DNA of 64,000 nt, taken from NCBI RefSeq assembly GCF_016757215.1, contig NZ_JAESIY010000016.1:19357-83356 (forward strand), written 5' to 3'. This DNA comes from Fulvivirga sediminis (GTDB lineage: Bacteria > Bacteroidota > Bacteroidia > Cytophagales > Cyclobacteriaceae). Of the stretch, positions 39,001 through 48,436 are shown piece by piece. Numbering within the stretch: position 1 is the stretch's first letter; each line of letters begins with the position of its first letter. A program made the translations under genes and the position numbers. Below the pieces are notes generated by a model. The model made no database searches and had not been told where the DNA came from. It worked only from the letters and a program-made list of their open reading frames with translations.

Positions 39001-41403
39001 GGACTTGGAAATATTGGATTGACTATAGCAGATTATCTCACTCGTACTTATGATGCACAGGTTATATTGCTGTCCAGAACAGCATTGCCCACAGAGGAAC
39101 AATGGGATAATATCCTTACGAAAGATAATAGCTCCGGTCTGGCAAAAAGAATAAACGCACTCAGAAAATTGAAGGAGCACACATCCAAAGTGGATATAGC
39201 TGTATGCGATGTGGCCAAACATGACGAAATAGAGTCAGTAATAACAAACATAGAATCTGAATATGGTAGAATCAATGGCATCTTTCATGCTGCTGGCTCC
39301 ATAGGAGAAGATGCATTTATGCCCGCCATTGAAACTCCTCATTTGCAAGAAGCAGGGGCTAATTATAGGGCGAAGGTATTAGGTACTATCAATTTATATG
39401 AAGCAACAAAAAACAGGGATCTAGACTTTTGCTTGCTGATGTCATCCATAAGTTCAGCCCTTGGTGGTTTGGGATTTTCTGAATATGCGGCTACTAGTCA
39501 CTTCCTCGAAAATTTTGCTTTGTGGGCGAACAGGAAATCTGATTTCTCATGGTCTAGCGTGGCCTGGGATAGCTGGCCGGTTACAGGGGGTAAGGAAGAC
39601 ACAGATATGTTGACCGATAAACTCAGGATGTCTGCAGAGGAAGCTGGTAAAGCTTTGGAGTATGCGCTGAATATGGGTAGTGATGATTTTGCTGTTATAC
39701 ATTCACCTACCGATCTAAATACGCGTGTAGAGCAATGGGTGGAAACAAGCGATGATGAGGAAAAAGATGTAGCTCGCGCACCACGGCCTGAGGTCAGTAC
39801 CGAGTACACAGCGCCAGTCACACCATTGGAAAAGGATATAGCATCTATATGGATGAATGTGCTTGGGCTGGATAAAGTCGGATTGGACGATAACTTTTTC
39901 GAATTAGGAGGCAATTCATTAAAAATGATCGCTGTAGCCTCCAATATCCATAAAAAACTCAAGCGTAAAGTTGAAATTAAGAACCTCTTCAAGGCACTTA
40001 CCATACGTTCGGTAAGAGCCTACCTTGAATCTTTGGATGAGGATCATTCATATCAGGCAATTGAAAGAGCACAGGAGGCTGAATATTATTCTTTAACTCC
40101 TGCGATGACCAATATTTATATGCAGTGCCAGTTTAAAAACATCGGCACAGTGTACAATATTGCTAATGGACTTTTACTTAAAGATCAAGTTGATGTTGGT
40201 CGTATTAAGAAGTGTGCACAAGCTTTGGTAGACAGACATGAGCCTTTAAGAACCTCATTTCACAATGTAGATGGTATTCCTATGCAGAAAGTGCATAAGG
40301 ACTGTGAGGTGAACTTTGAGGTTTTTGAAGTGGAAGATAACCCTGGTGAAGTTGAGAATATAATTTCTAAAATGATCCGGCCATTCGACCTCTCAGAAGA
40401 AAGTCTCTTCAGAGTGGGGCTGGTACATGTGGCTAACAAACAAACCATTCTGGTTTTTGATCTACACCATATCATTTGCGATGGTGTGACGATTAGTGTT
40501 TTGGCTGAAGAATTTACTCAATTATATTCAGGCAAAAACCTTGAACCATTATCATTGCAACTCAAAGATTATATTGCTTATCTCCAAAACAACGAAAAAG
40601 AGGAAGCCGAGAAATTCTGGCTTGAGCACCTTGCTCCAGCAATACCTACGTTGCAACTCCAGACTGATTATGAGAGAAGTTTCAGACGGGAGTTTGAAGG
40701 AACACAATTTAGTTTTGAGGTAGATAAAAGTATCATTGATAAGCTGGATCAGACATCTACTGACAAATCAGTAACTCTGTTTGTAAAGCTAATGTCGATC
40801 ACTTATATCTTGCTTTCCAAATATTCAAGTCAGGAAGATATAATCATTGGTAGTGGCGTAGCTGGTAGAAATCATCCGGATGTAAGCCGAACTACGGGAT
40901 TGTTTTTCAATGCATTTCCGGTAAGAATCAATCAAAGCTCTGAGATCACCTATGAGAAGTTGATGGAGGAAGTAAAAGAATTGATGCTCAATATTTATGA
41001 GTATGAGAGCTGCGACATGGAGAGAGTATATAAAGAGCTCCAATTACAGAGAAAGCCTGACAGAAACTTTTTATATGATGTAGTATTTCTACTACAGAAT
41101 TATCAAGCTTCAGGCATTGGTCTTGATAATACGGAGATCACTAATTATCCTCTTCCTGTACAGTATTCGCAGAACGATATCACTTTCCATGCTTATCAGC
41201 TGGAGGATAACGGTATTAAAATGGTGCTGACATACAGCTCTAAGCTTTTTAAAGAAGATACTATAAAAAGAATGGCTGTAAACTTTGAGTCAATTGCGAG
41301 TCAGGTTGCTGAAAACTCAGAAATAAAGATTTCAAATATTGAAATTGGAGATATATATGAAAGGGCAGAAGTGGATATGTCTGGAATGGACTTCGACTTT
41401 TGA
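36052..41403 (+). CDS. PKS-NRPS subunit: KS-(eroded AT)-KR-ACP-C
   Basis: 1783 residues. KS: Cys176, His312, His350. Where an AT should stand (about residues 441-725) there is a shortened stretch with no GHSxG nucleophile and no HAFH loop, so the module needs acyl transfer from elsewhere. KR: GGLGNIG (983-989), Ser1131/1132 and Tyr1145, with Ser1149 where Asn is usual. ACP Ser1289. It ends with a complete C domain (HHIICDG, His1472-His1473, Asp1477) and an acidic, aromatic tail (EVDMSGMDFDF). The matching A domain begins the next gene, so this NRPS module is split between C and A across two proteins. It follows gene 6 directly in chain logic, giving two consecutive polyketide extensions. Confidence 0.95.
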   Translation: MERTGMEVAIIGMAGRFPKSKNIDEFWSNLVNSKDCITHFSKEDLMDAGIGRELLDNPMYVKAKGYLEGIEYFDANYFGLSAQDVVFMDPQVRLFIELINEVLENAGINPQKFKGPIGLYGGAIDNFDWKLKTHLQPKDNIDPFSAGMNSTKDLMTTLASYIFDLKGPSYSIQTACSTSMVAIHTACRSVLSGECEVALAGGVSVSPYQKSGHLYSDGMFFSPDGKIRSFDANASGFVFGYGGGVVALKPLEDAIEDGDYIHGVIKGSAINNDGRQKVGYAAPSVQGQADVITEAIEISGIDKSDMRYLETHGAATPLGDSVEIRALKKVYGDQAAGSIGTGSVKSNIGHLDAAAGVAGFIKTVLSVKNRMLPATINFDIPNENLDLISSPFFIPQQPVSLSADQFPVYAGVSSMGIGGTNVHVILEEYKHEVKQGIAGEHVVVLSAKTSTALVEQARQLYRHLNNTPNESLANIAHTLQEGRKELTFRRAITVDSVDQLLEYLALDEYAYGRVATHPEKLVLDFSDYKFDQVSALSLYDNSNIVRKYIDQVCSDLSAIGHLQVSSKDIITHSAKSNLLWHLCMARFLKEAAVNVSVVKATSIEALMYMVAGNKTAETTCLKWMANIYNQEVSASAISTLMHDLGKGDLSLDDYNAKKFYSVAELKEVAEEDLSQDKRCLIAKVRHDSFVTLLGQLWENGIVVNWKLLHGQKKPSKLPLPTYPFERSRYWIDKDIKELTQQHLANELLKKEQLEDWFYHSSWSRTPLKKGLSKPDNREVWMVLSDNSGICHEFLQLCENGSIEVRQVKQEEGLTGLHQAFREFDGDKLNRVINFWQIDDASREFDTQDFLLDTGYNTAIALAKAIQNKGINQPITIHWVATGLFDVVGGENINPWAATVLGPLRSIPQEQPIITCQELDVNTSSADSKIVARQLWNEILQKNTISQVAFRNGHRWEMDYRLVTSQQEQNNSSIVNGGVYVLSGGLGNIGLTIADYLTRTYDAQVILLSRTALPTEEQWDNILTKDNSSGLAKRINALRKLKEHTSKVDIAVCDVAKHDEIESVITNIESEYGRINGIFHAAGSIGEDAFMPAIETPHLQEAGANYRAKVLGTINLYEATKNRDLDFCLLMSSISSALGGLGFSEYAATSHFLENFALWANRKSDFSWSSVAWDSWPVTGGKEDTDMLTDKLRMSAEEAGKALEYALNMGSDDFAVIHSPTDLNTRVEQWVETSDDEEKDVARAPRPEVSTEYTAPVTPLEKDIASIWMNVLGLDKVGLDDNFFELGGNSLKMIAVASNIHKKLKRKVEIKNLFKALTIRSVRAYLESLDEDHSYQAIERAQEAEYYSLTPAMTNIYMQCQFKNIGTVYNIANGLLLKDQVDVGRIKKCAQALVDRHEPLRTSFHNVDGIPMQKVHKDCEVNFEVFEVEDNPGEVENIISKMIRPFDLSEESLFRVGLVHVANKQTILVFDLHHIICDGVTISVLAEEFTQLYSGKNLEPLSLQLKDYIAYLQNNEKEEAEKFWLEHLAPAIPTLQLQTDYERSFRREFEGTQFSFEVDKSIIDKLDQTSTDKSVTLFVKLMSITYILLSKYSSQEDIIIGSGVAGRNHPDVSRTTGLFFNAFPVRINQSSEITYEKLMEEVKELMLNIYEYESCDMERVYKELQLQRKPDRNFLYDVVFLLQNYQASGIGLDNTEITNYPLPVQYSQNDITFHAYQLEDNGIKMVLTYSSKLFKEDTIKRMAVNFESIASQVAENSEIKISNIEIGDIYERAEVDMSGMDFDF
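37372..38240 (+). other. Eroded acyltransferase region in gene 8
   Basis: The post-KS linker (VVVLSAKTS) and the C-terminal end of an AT region (LPLPTYPFERSRYW) are kept. The roughly 200 residues between them lack the nucleophile elbow and the catalytic His motif found in the ATs of genes 2, 4, 6 and 11. It reads as a shrunken, non-catalytic remnant that still bridges KS and KR. Confidence 0.75.
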
Positions 41404-41456
41404 TAAGGGAACAATTATAAAGAGCTTCTAAGACGCTTAAATTACATTTTTTGAAT

Positions 41457-42125
41457 ATGAACACATCAACCGCAAATGTCAATATGAAATACTGGCAGGA
41501 AAAACGGAATTTAGATATAATTACTTCTCCCATCCTTTATGATGGAGGAGATCATGGTACTGATGGTATTATAGAAGGAGTATTTACAGTGAAGGACGAT
41601 CTCGCTTCTGATGTCCTTAAAGCTAGTAATGAGAATGAAAAAGCACTTTACGTCATTTTACTGTCATCGCTTTTTGTCGTCGCCAAGAAATATAATCAGA
41701 AAGGATCAGCATTTTCGATAGGTCTGCCAGTAGATCAAAACGAAGGAGCAAAGGATAATATCTGGCTTCCTCTGATAACTTCTGTTGAAGAAAACACTCA
41801 ATTCAGAGAGTTATTAAATCAGGTTAAAAAAGAATGGATCAATGCTTTGACGCATCAAAATGTACCTGTCGGGAACGATCCTAATGAGTCATTGTTCGAT
41901 TGGGCATTAGGAATGAACAATCTACATCGTAGCCAAAAAGCATTGCCTGTTAAAACTTCTCTATATTTCAATGTTGATGCATTTGACAACAAAATCAAGA
42001 TTAATTGGATAGCAGATAGTTCTCGGTTATCTACTGGATTAGTAGGTCAGGTATTGAATCATTGGCAGCACCTTCTGGCACAAGTTGTTAAAGATTTCAA
42101 TCAAGAGATAAGCTCATTGTCTGTC
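41457..42125 (+). other. Orphan C-terminal lobe of a condensation domain at the start of gene 9
   Basis: The protein begins with a YWQEK segment and a run matching the second half of C domains (LLSSLFVVAKKY, FRELLNQVKKEW, HQNVPV, FNGTHIDNG), but it has no N-lobe and no catalytic His. The preceding protein already ends with a full C domain, so this lobe cannot be its missing half. A structural or docking role at the split C/A boundary is the simplest reading. Confidence 0.7.
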
Positions 42126-45100
42126 ATTTCGGCAAAGGAAGAAAATCTCGTATTAAAAGAATTCAATGGTACCCATATTGACAACGGTAACCATACATTA
42201 AAATCCCTTTTTGATGAGGTAGTTGATCAATACCCTAACAACCAAGCGGTGATATTTGGTGATAAGTCTATGACTTACGCTGAGCTCAATCAAAAAGCAA
42301 ATGATATAGTCGCGCATCTTGCTGATAAAATGGATGGGCAAAAGCAAGCAGTGGCCCTTTACTGCCGTCCCTCTTTTGAAATGATCAGTGCTATGTTGGG
42401 GTGTATAAAAGCCGGTGTGCCTTACTTGCCATTATCTCCTCAAGATCCAATTTCAAGAGTGAACTTTATATGTGCTGATGCTGGAGTCAATCTTATACTG
42501 ACTCATTCTGAGTTAAAGGATCAATTGACAGAGCAAGTCAATAATGATCAGATGTTAATAGAAGTAGACAATATTCAACAGCATGCAGAGTTAACCCCAT
42601 TAACTGTTGATAGTAATGATACTGTTTATTACATATACACTTCAGGAACAACCGGTACGCCTAAGGGTGTAAATGTACTTCATAAGGGGGTTGTCAATTA
42701 TACAACCTGGAGGATTAATAATTATAAACTCACACCTAATGATGTAACACTACAGGTGTTTCCTTATAATTTTGATGGGTTTGGCTGCAATCTTTATTCT
42801 ACATTATTGTCAGGAGCTACGCTGCTATTGATGCCAGATGTCAAAGAGGTAGGTGCAGCAGAAATCGTCAGGTCACTAATTAAACATCAGGTAACAAACG
42901 GTTGTGTCACTTCTGGTGTTTACGATTTAATACTTTCTGAGTTGGATGAGAATGTAATATTGGATGCGTTGAGATTTGTGGCCTTAGCTGGTGACAAACC
43001 TTCAAAACCTCTTATTGAGCGTAGCCATCAATTGTTGCCTTCGGTTCAACTGACTAATGAATATGGTTTGACGGAGACCTCGATCGGAGGTACATGCAAT
43101 AACCATTTACAGCAAAACAATCCAGGGGTAATAGGCAAGCCTAACGCCAATACCCAGATTAGAATTCTCAATGATCAGGGACAATTACTCCCGATTGGTG
43201 CAATTGGTGAGCTATGTTTTTCCGGAGATAGTGTTGCCAAAGGATATATCAATAGAGAAGAGCTGACCAGCGAGAAATTTGTTGATGATCCCTTTAATGA
43301 AGGTCAAGCAATGTATAAAACCGGGGATATGGCCAGATGGCTTCCCACAGGAGATCTAGAGTTTATTGGACGTCAGGATGACCAGGTTAAAGTACGTGGT
43401 TATAGAGTGGAACTGGATGAAATAGCGCATTACATAAAAGAAGCTTCTGGCGTATCTGATGCCATAGTGGTGCTGGAAACAAAGGATCAGGATAAAGAAG
43501 GATACCTTGTTGGTTACTACGTATCTGAAGAAGATGATGACCAGAAATTAGTCGAACATCTTAAGTCTGCTCTTCCAGAATACATGGTTCCGGCCTACTT
43601 AATGAAGATATCAGCGATACCTCTGACTTCCACAGGTAAGGTGAACAAAAAGGAGCTTCCTAAACCTGAAATACAGGTGACAGAATCTGAAGATAATCAG
43701 CCTATGTCTGTAGTGGAGATGGAGTTGGCAGAAATGTGGGCTGCAGTAATAGATGTTGAGGTCGCGGATATCAACAGGATAAGTGATTTCTTTAAACTTG
43801 GTGGACACTCTATCAAGGTTTTGAAACTCATTAGTCAGTTTCAAAAGAAGTTTGGTGTTACAATTGAGCTTCAGGAGTTTTTCGAAAATCCTACTATAGC
43901 TGCTTTGTCTGCTAAAGTTGATAAGCAGGAGGTAAAGGATGATGTGCTCGAATTGGTGGTGGACAAAGAAAATCGCTATGAGCCATTTCCTTTGACGGAT
44001 GTGCAGTATGCATACTGGATTGGCCGAAAGGATTCATTTAATTTTGGGCAAGTAGGAGCACACGGTTACTTTGAGACGTTCGTGCCAGAGTTGGATATTA
44101 CACATTTTCAACAGGTTTTGAGACAGTTGATTGACAACCATGATGTATTGAGAATGGTAGTGTCAGGTAATGGAGAACAAAGAATTCTTGAAAATGTACC
44201 ACCTTACGAGGTGCGTGTATTAGACCTTAGAAAATATGATAACAAAGAAGGAGAGGAGCGCTTCTTCCAGTGGAGGGAAGAAATGGCGCATCATGTCTTT
44301 TCAGGTGAAGAATGGCCTCTTTTTGATGTAAGAGTAACTATTTTCGAAGATGAGACCTATAAAATCCATTATGGTACCGACGGTCTGGTAATGGATGCCG
44401 AGAGCTTAACCAAATTTGTATCTGAATATGAATTTCTCTATGCTAACCCAGAGGCAAAACCTGATGGTGTAAATATTTCTTTTAGAGACTATATGATTAG
44501 TGAGGGCAACTTTAGAAATGGACCTCTTTATCTTAAATCAAAGGAATACTGGCGCGAACGTATTGCGAATTTACCTATGGCGCCCGAATTACCAGTGAAA
44601 TCTATGTCCAGCTTGCCTCAGAAGCCTAAATTTGCACGTAGAGCAGGGCATTTGGATAAAGTGGCGTGGGATTTCTTGCAGAATAAAGCTAATGCCATAG
44701 GCGTTACTCCCACAGTATTCTTGATCGGATGTTTTTCTAAGGTTCTCGATTACTGGTCTAAATCAAGCCATTTCATTCTCAATCTTACTCTTTATAATAG
44801 GATACTCTTTCATGAAGATGTAGATAAGCTATTGGGCGATTTTACCTCGCTCACTTTGCTCGAAATCGATTATAGAGGTAATTCTACTTTTTCTGATAAG
44901 CTCAAAAAGCTTCAAAAGCGAATGTGGTCTGATCTTGAACATAAATACTATGGAGGTATCGAAGTGCTTAGAGAGATGTCTCAATATCACGGTAACTCTG
45001 TAATGATGCCTGTGGTACTGACAAGTACTTTAGGCATTCAGAGAGACGAGATAGATGAGGAGGAGGCAATGACTGATGTGGTCAGTGATCCTATGAAGGA

Positions 45101-48100
45101 GAATTATGCCATTTCTCAAACACCACAGGTATGGATTGATTTCCAAATTGGCGAAAATAGCAAAGGCCTATGGTATAACTGGGATTGCGTAGAAGAGGTC
45201 TTCCCCCAAGGCATGTTGCAGGATATGTTCGAAGCTTTTGGCAATCTGTTGAACAAGATTGTCAATAGTGAAGCGTATTGGGAAAGTGTATCACTTATTG
45301 ATCTTCCTCAAAAGCAGTTAGAAAGGAAGGAGGCTGTAAACAATACATGGGGAGAACGGCCAGAAGGTTTACTTCACGATGGATACAAGATCAAGGTTAA
45401 GGAAAATCCTGAAGCAGAAGCTATCATATCTGATGAGATTACCTTAAGCTATGCTCAGGTTGATCATTTGACCAATCGTATAGCACATCAATTAGTGTCG
45501 ATGAAGGCGAAACCAAATCAATTGGTTGCTATTGTGATGCATAAAGGCTGGGAGCAGGTGGTGGCTACATTAGGTATCTTATCTGCAGGTGCGGCCTATT
45601 TACCAATAGACGCCTCATTGCCTAAGGAGCGTATCAAATTGTTATTGAAGCAAGGAGAAGTTTCAATTATAATTACTACTGATACCGTTGCTCAGGACAT
45701 CGATTTTGGTGGCGATTATAAAGTGTTGGAAGTGAATAAAGAGCTTCTGGAAGAAGCGTATCAGGAAGCACCAAAAATCAGCATTCGCCAGGAAGACCTA
45801 GCTTACGTCATATTCACATCAGGATCAACAGGATTACCTAAAGGCGTAGTTATTGACCATCGCGGTGCTACTAATACCGTTCTTGATATGAATGAGAGGT
45901 TTGGTATTACAGAGCACGACAGGGTTCTTGCCATTTCATCACTAAGCTTTGACCTGTCTGTTTATGATATTTTTGGTGTGTTAGGAGCCGGAGGGGCATT
46001 AGTTATGCCTAAGCCGGATGAACTGAAAGATCCTGAGGCATGGTACAAGTATGTACATCAATATGGAGTCACATTATGGAATACTGTGCCTACACTGATG
46101 CAAATGCTAGTTGATTATGCAGAGAGAAGGGATGACGGAATTCCTTCAATAAGAAATGTATGGATGAGCGGTGACTGGATACCGGTTAATCTTCCAGACA
46201 GAATCAAAAATCTGAGCCCTGGTGTCAGAGTAACAAGCCTGGGAGGAGCTACAGAAGCGTCAATTTGGTCGATATACTATCCGATAGAGGACGTGTCACA
46301 AAGCTGGAAGAGCATTCCTTATGGAAAGCCACTGAAGAACCAACAGTTTTATGTGTTGAATGAAGCACTAGCAGTATGTCCCGACCTTGTTCCTGGAGAC
46401 CTTTATATCGGGGGTATAGGATTGGCCAAAGGGTACTGGAAGGATGAAGAAAAAACATCCAGTAGTTTTATTACCCATCCTGAGTTAAGAGAAAAACTGT
46501 ACAAAACCGGTGATTTGGGCAGATACTTACCCGACGGTAATATTGAGTTTCTCGGTAGAGAGGATAATCAGGTGAAAATACAGGGATATCGTATAGAGTT
46601 GGGAGAGATTGAGGCCGCTATTAGTGATCATCCGCAGGTAAGCGAGTGTCTGACTATTGCTAGGGGAGAAGCTGGTAAGGCAAGAGAACTTGTTGCATAT
46701 ATTGTTGGTGAAGAACAAAAGAACCAGCAGATAGATCATGTCAGCATAGTCTCGGATGATTCTGTCGCTATTAAGGATGAGAAAGATAGGTCAGTGTTCA
46801 AGCTGGAGAAACACAACATTAGTTCAGTTGATACAAAAGTTACCTATACTTTACCGTATCAAAATGAACTTAAACTTTATCAAAAGAAAGCAGATGCAGT
46901 AGAGAATAATGGAAATAAAGTTGCAATAACAAGAGAGAACCTTGGTCAACTGCTTTCTGCGGTAAGAGGTCAGGCTTATGAAGAAATGGCTTTACCTAAG
47001 TATTTCTATCCCTCAGCAGGTAGCTTATATCCTGTACAAACATGGATAGAGGTAGCCGAAGGAGCTGTTGTTGATATAGAGCAAGGATCGTACTATTTGC
47101 ATCCGGAGAACTTTGAGCTTCAGCAAGTAAGCAATACCACCAATTTGGATGGAGGAGTAAATGTACATCTTATAGCTGACCTTGATGCCATAGAGCCTAT
47201 GTATGGATCAATGGCAAAGGATTTTGTAAACATAGAAGCTGGTTATATGACTAACTTATTGATGAATTCCACCTCATCAATAGATTTGCAAACTATTGAC
47301 CCTGCAGCTGCTGCTGAACTAAAAAGTTTACTGAATTTAAAAGAGTCTCATAGTCCAGCTCTTTCACTTCACCTCTCAGCGATTGAGCAGAATGCAGATG
47401 ATTACATTACACTCAAGTACAATGAAAGAAAAAGCTATAGAGATTTTGAAGGTGGAGAATTAGATGCTATAGATATAGAAGTGCTTTCAGATAGCCTGAT
47501 ACAGGCCAGACTACCATTGAGTGAAGGTGAATACAATCCAGAAGTTTTCATGGTAGTAAAACCTAAGGCTGTTCTGGAAATGCAGGCAGGTGTATACAAA
47601 CTAAATTTCACCTCAGCAACGTGGGAAAGACTAGGTAATGTAGATAGCCATCAATTATTTGCCGGCAATGAAGCACTACATAATTCGGCTAGCCTATCCA
47701 TCCACTTTGCAACTACACAACAGGTAGAAAAGAGAGATATTCATGCTGGATTTATGTCGCAGTCGATCATGAATAGAGCAATCAAACAAAATGTGGGATG
47801 GTGCGCCATAGGGGTGATCAATGAGAGTGTAGCAAGAGAAGCATTCGGACTAACCCAAGAGCAAAAGGTCACCCATAGCCTTATAGGTGGCAAAGTCAGT
47901 CCGAAACAAATCGATGAAGTTCAGTCAAGTGAAAAAGGATTGGGTGAATCCTCTGAAGAGCAAATGAGAAATTACCTACAATCAAGATTGCCTAAATATA
48001 TGATACCATCATATTTCGTGGTGCTGGACAAATTACCTCTTACATCTAATGGTAAGATAGATCGTAAATCATTGCCTAATCCTTCGACGAAGATTGATCA

Positions 48101-48404
48101 TGAGTTTAGAGCACCAGAAACAGAGACCGAGAAGGCACTTGTAGGCATCTGGTCTGAGCTGCTTGATATGGATGCATCTCAGATCAGTACTAACAAGAGT
48201 TTCTTTGAGCTTGGAGGACACTCTTTGAAGGCCAGTCTTATGATGAACAAGATATTCAAAGTACTGAGTGTCGAGGTGCCATTAAGAGAAATCTTTAAAG
48301 AGGACACCATACTTAGCATTGCTGACTACATAGAAAATGAACTATGGTTGAAAAATAAGGATAGTCAGGAAGTTATTGAAGGTGATGAATTTATACTGGA
48401 CTAA
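41457..48404 (+). CDS. NRPS: half C domain-A-PCP-Cy-A(Cys)[oxidase]-PCP, thiazole-forming
   Basis: 2315 residues from the ATG at 41457; a TTG six bases earlier is possible but less likely. Residues 1-223 match only the C-terminal lobe of a condensation domain, without HHxxxDG. A1 carries FDGFGC (Asp440; code about D-G-C-C-A-A-E-I-G, unassigned), then PCP Ser785. The Cy domain has DxxxxD at 975-980 plus LTS and QVWID motifs with the catalytic Thr/Asp. A2 has FDLSVYDIF (Asp1499) and reads D-L-Y-N-M-S-L-I-W, the Cys code. Between A8 (about 1709-1719) and A9 an FMN-dependent nitroreductase-like oxidase is inserted (about 1762-2165, YPSAGSLYPVQ near 1850). It is the kind that turns thiazoline into thiazole in EpoB and BlmIII. 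The A10 Lys (near 2201) and PCP Ser2256 follow. The acidic tail (EGDEFILD) probably docks to the TubC-like domain of gene 10. Confidence 0.96.
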   Translation: MNTSTANVNMKYWQEKRNLDIITSPILYDGGDHGTDGIIEGVFTVKDDLASDVLKASNENEKALYVILLSSLFVVAKKYNQKGSAFSIGLPVDQNEGAKDNIWLPLITSVEENTQFRELLNQVKKEWINALTHQNVPVGNDPNESLFDWALGMNNLHRSQKALPVKTSLYFNVDAFDNKIKINWIADSSRLSTGLVGQVLNHWQHLLAQVVKDFNQEISSLSVISAKEENLVLKEFNGTHIDNGNHTLKSLFDEVVDQYPNNQAVIFGDKSMTYAELNQKANDIVAHLADKMDGQKQAVALYCRPSFEMISAMLGCIKAGVPYLPLSPQDPISRVNFICADAGVNLILTHSELKDQLTEQVNNDQMLIEVDNIQQHAELTPLTVDSNDTVYYIYTSGTTGTPKGVNVLHKGVVNYTTWRINNYKLTPNDVTLQVFPYNFDGFGCNLYSTLLSGATLLLMPDVKEVGAAEIVRSLIKHQVTNGCVTSGVYDLILSELDENVILDALRFVALAGDKPSKPLIERSHQLLPSVQLTNEYGLTETSIGGTCNNHLQQNNPGVIGKPNANTQIRILNDQGQLLPIGAIGELCFSGDSVAKGYINREELTSEKFVDDPFNEGQAMYKTGDMARWLPTGDLEFIGRQDDQVKVRGYRVELDEIAHYIKEASGVSDAIVVLETKDQDKEGYLVGYYVSEEDDDQKLVEHLKSALPEYMVPAYLMKISAIPLTSTGKVNKKELPKPEIQVTESEDNQPMSVVEMELAEMWAAVIDVEVADINRISDFFKLGGHSIKVLKLISQFQKKFGVTIELQEFFENPTIAALSAKVDKQEVKDDVLELVVDKENRYEPFPLTDVQYAYWIGRKDSFNFGQVGAHGYFETFVPELDITHFQQVLRQLIDNHDVLRMVVSGNGEQRILENVPPYEVRVLDLRKYDNKEGEERFFQWREEMAHHVFSGEEWPLFDVRVTIFEDETYKIHYGTDGLVMDAESLTKFVSEYEFLYANPEAKPDGVNISFRDYMISEGNFRNGPLYLKSKEYWRERIANLPMAPELPVKSMSSLPQKPKFARRAGHLDKVAWDFLQNKANAIGVTPTVFLIGCFSKVLDYWSKSSHFILNLTLYNRILFHEDVDKLLGDFTSLTLLEIDYRGNSTFSDKLKKLQKRMWSDLEHKYYGGIEVLREMSQYHGNSVMMPVVLTSTLGIQRDEIDEEEAMTDVVSDPMKENYAISQTPQVWIDFQIGENSKGLWYNWDCVEEVFPQGMLQDMFEAFGNLLNKIVNSEAYWESVSLIDLPQKQLERKEAVNNTWGERPEGLLHDGYKIKVKENPEAEAIISDEITLSYAQVDHLTNRIAHQLVSMKAKPNQLVAIVMHKGWEQVVATLGILSAGAAYLPIDASLPKERIKLLLKQGEVSIIITTDTVAQDIDFGGDYKVLEVNKELLEEAYQEAPKISIRQEDLAYVIFTSGSTGLPKGVVIDHRGATNTVLDMNERFGITEHDRVLAISSLSFDLSVYDIFGVLGAGGALVMPKPDELKDPEAWYKYVHQYGVTLWNTVPTLMQMLVDYAERRDDGIPSIRNVWMSGDWIPVNLPDRIKNLSPGVRVTSLGGATEASIWSIYYPIEDVSQSWKSIPYGKPLKNQQFYVLNEALAVCPDLVPGDLYIGGIGLAKGYWKDEEKTSSSFITHPELREKLYKTGDLGRYLPDGNIEFLGREDNQVKIQGYRIELGEIEAAISDHPQVSECLTIARGEAGKARELVAYIVGEEQKNQQIDHVSIVSDDSVAIKDEKDRSVFKLEKHNISSVDTKVTYTLPYQNELKLYQKKADAVENNGNKVAITRENLGQLLSAVRGQAYEEMALPKYFYPSAGSLYPVQTWIEVAEGAVVDIEQGSYYLHPENFELQQVSNTTNLDGGVNVHLIADLDAIEPMYGSMAKDFVNIEAGYMTNLLMNSTSSIDLQTIDPAAAAELKSLLNLKESHSPALSLHLSAIEQNADDYITLKYNERKSYRDFEGGELDAIDIEVLSDSLIQARLPLSEGEYNPEVFMVVKPKAVLEMQAGVYKLNFTSATWERLGNVDSHQLFAGNEALHNSASLSIHFATTQQVEKRDIHAGFMSQSIMNRAIKQNVGWCAIGVINESVAREAFGLTQEQKVTHSLIGGKVSPKQIDEVQSSEKGLGESSEEQMRNYLQSRLPKYMIPSYFVVLDKLPLTSNGKIDRKSLPNPSTKIDHEFRAPETETEKALVGIWSELLDMDASQISTNKSFFELGGHSLKASLMMNKIFKVLSVEVPLREIFKEDTILSIADYIENELWLKNKDSQEVIEGDEFILD
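46740..47951 (+). other. FMN-dependent thiazoline oxidase (Ox) domain inserted in the Cys A domain
   Basis: About 400 residues interrupt the second A domain of gene 9 after its AYIVG strand and before the A9 LPKYMIP motif. YPSAGSLYPVQTW, YNERKSYRDF and QNVGWCAIG are signatures of the SagB/McbC-type nitroreductase fold used as oxidase domains in EpoB and BlmIII. Together with the preceding Cy domain and the Cys-type pocket it predicts an aromatic thiazole. Confidence 0.88.
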
Positions 48405-48436
48405 TATTCGTATTTAAAAATTTTTATAATCAGGGA

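Noticed and set aside
39498..40004. Long reverse-strand open frame (168 codons); similar ones at 4537-4968 and 4911-5288
   Set aside because: They lie wholly inside conserved megasynthase coding sequence in another frame, have no recognisable domain and look Ser/Leu-rich as expected of antisense shadows.
41451..41453. TTG start for gene 9, two codons before the ATG
   Set aside because: The ATG at 41457 is in frame and better supported. The two extra residues change nothing in the domain content.
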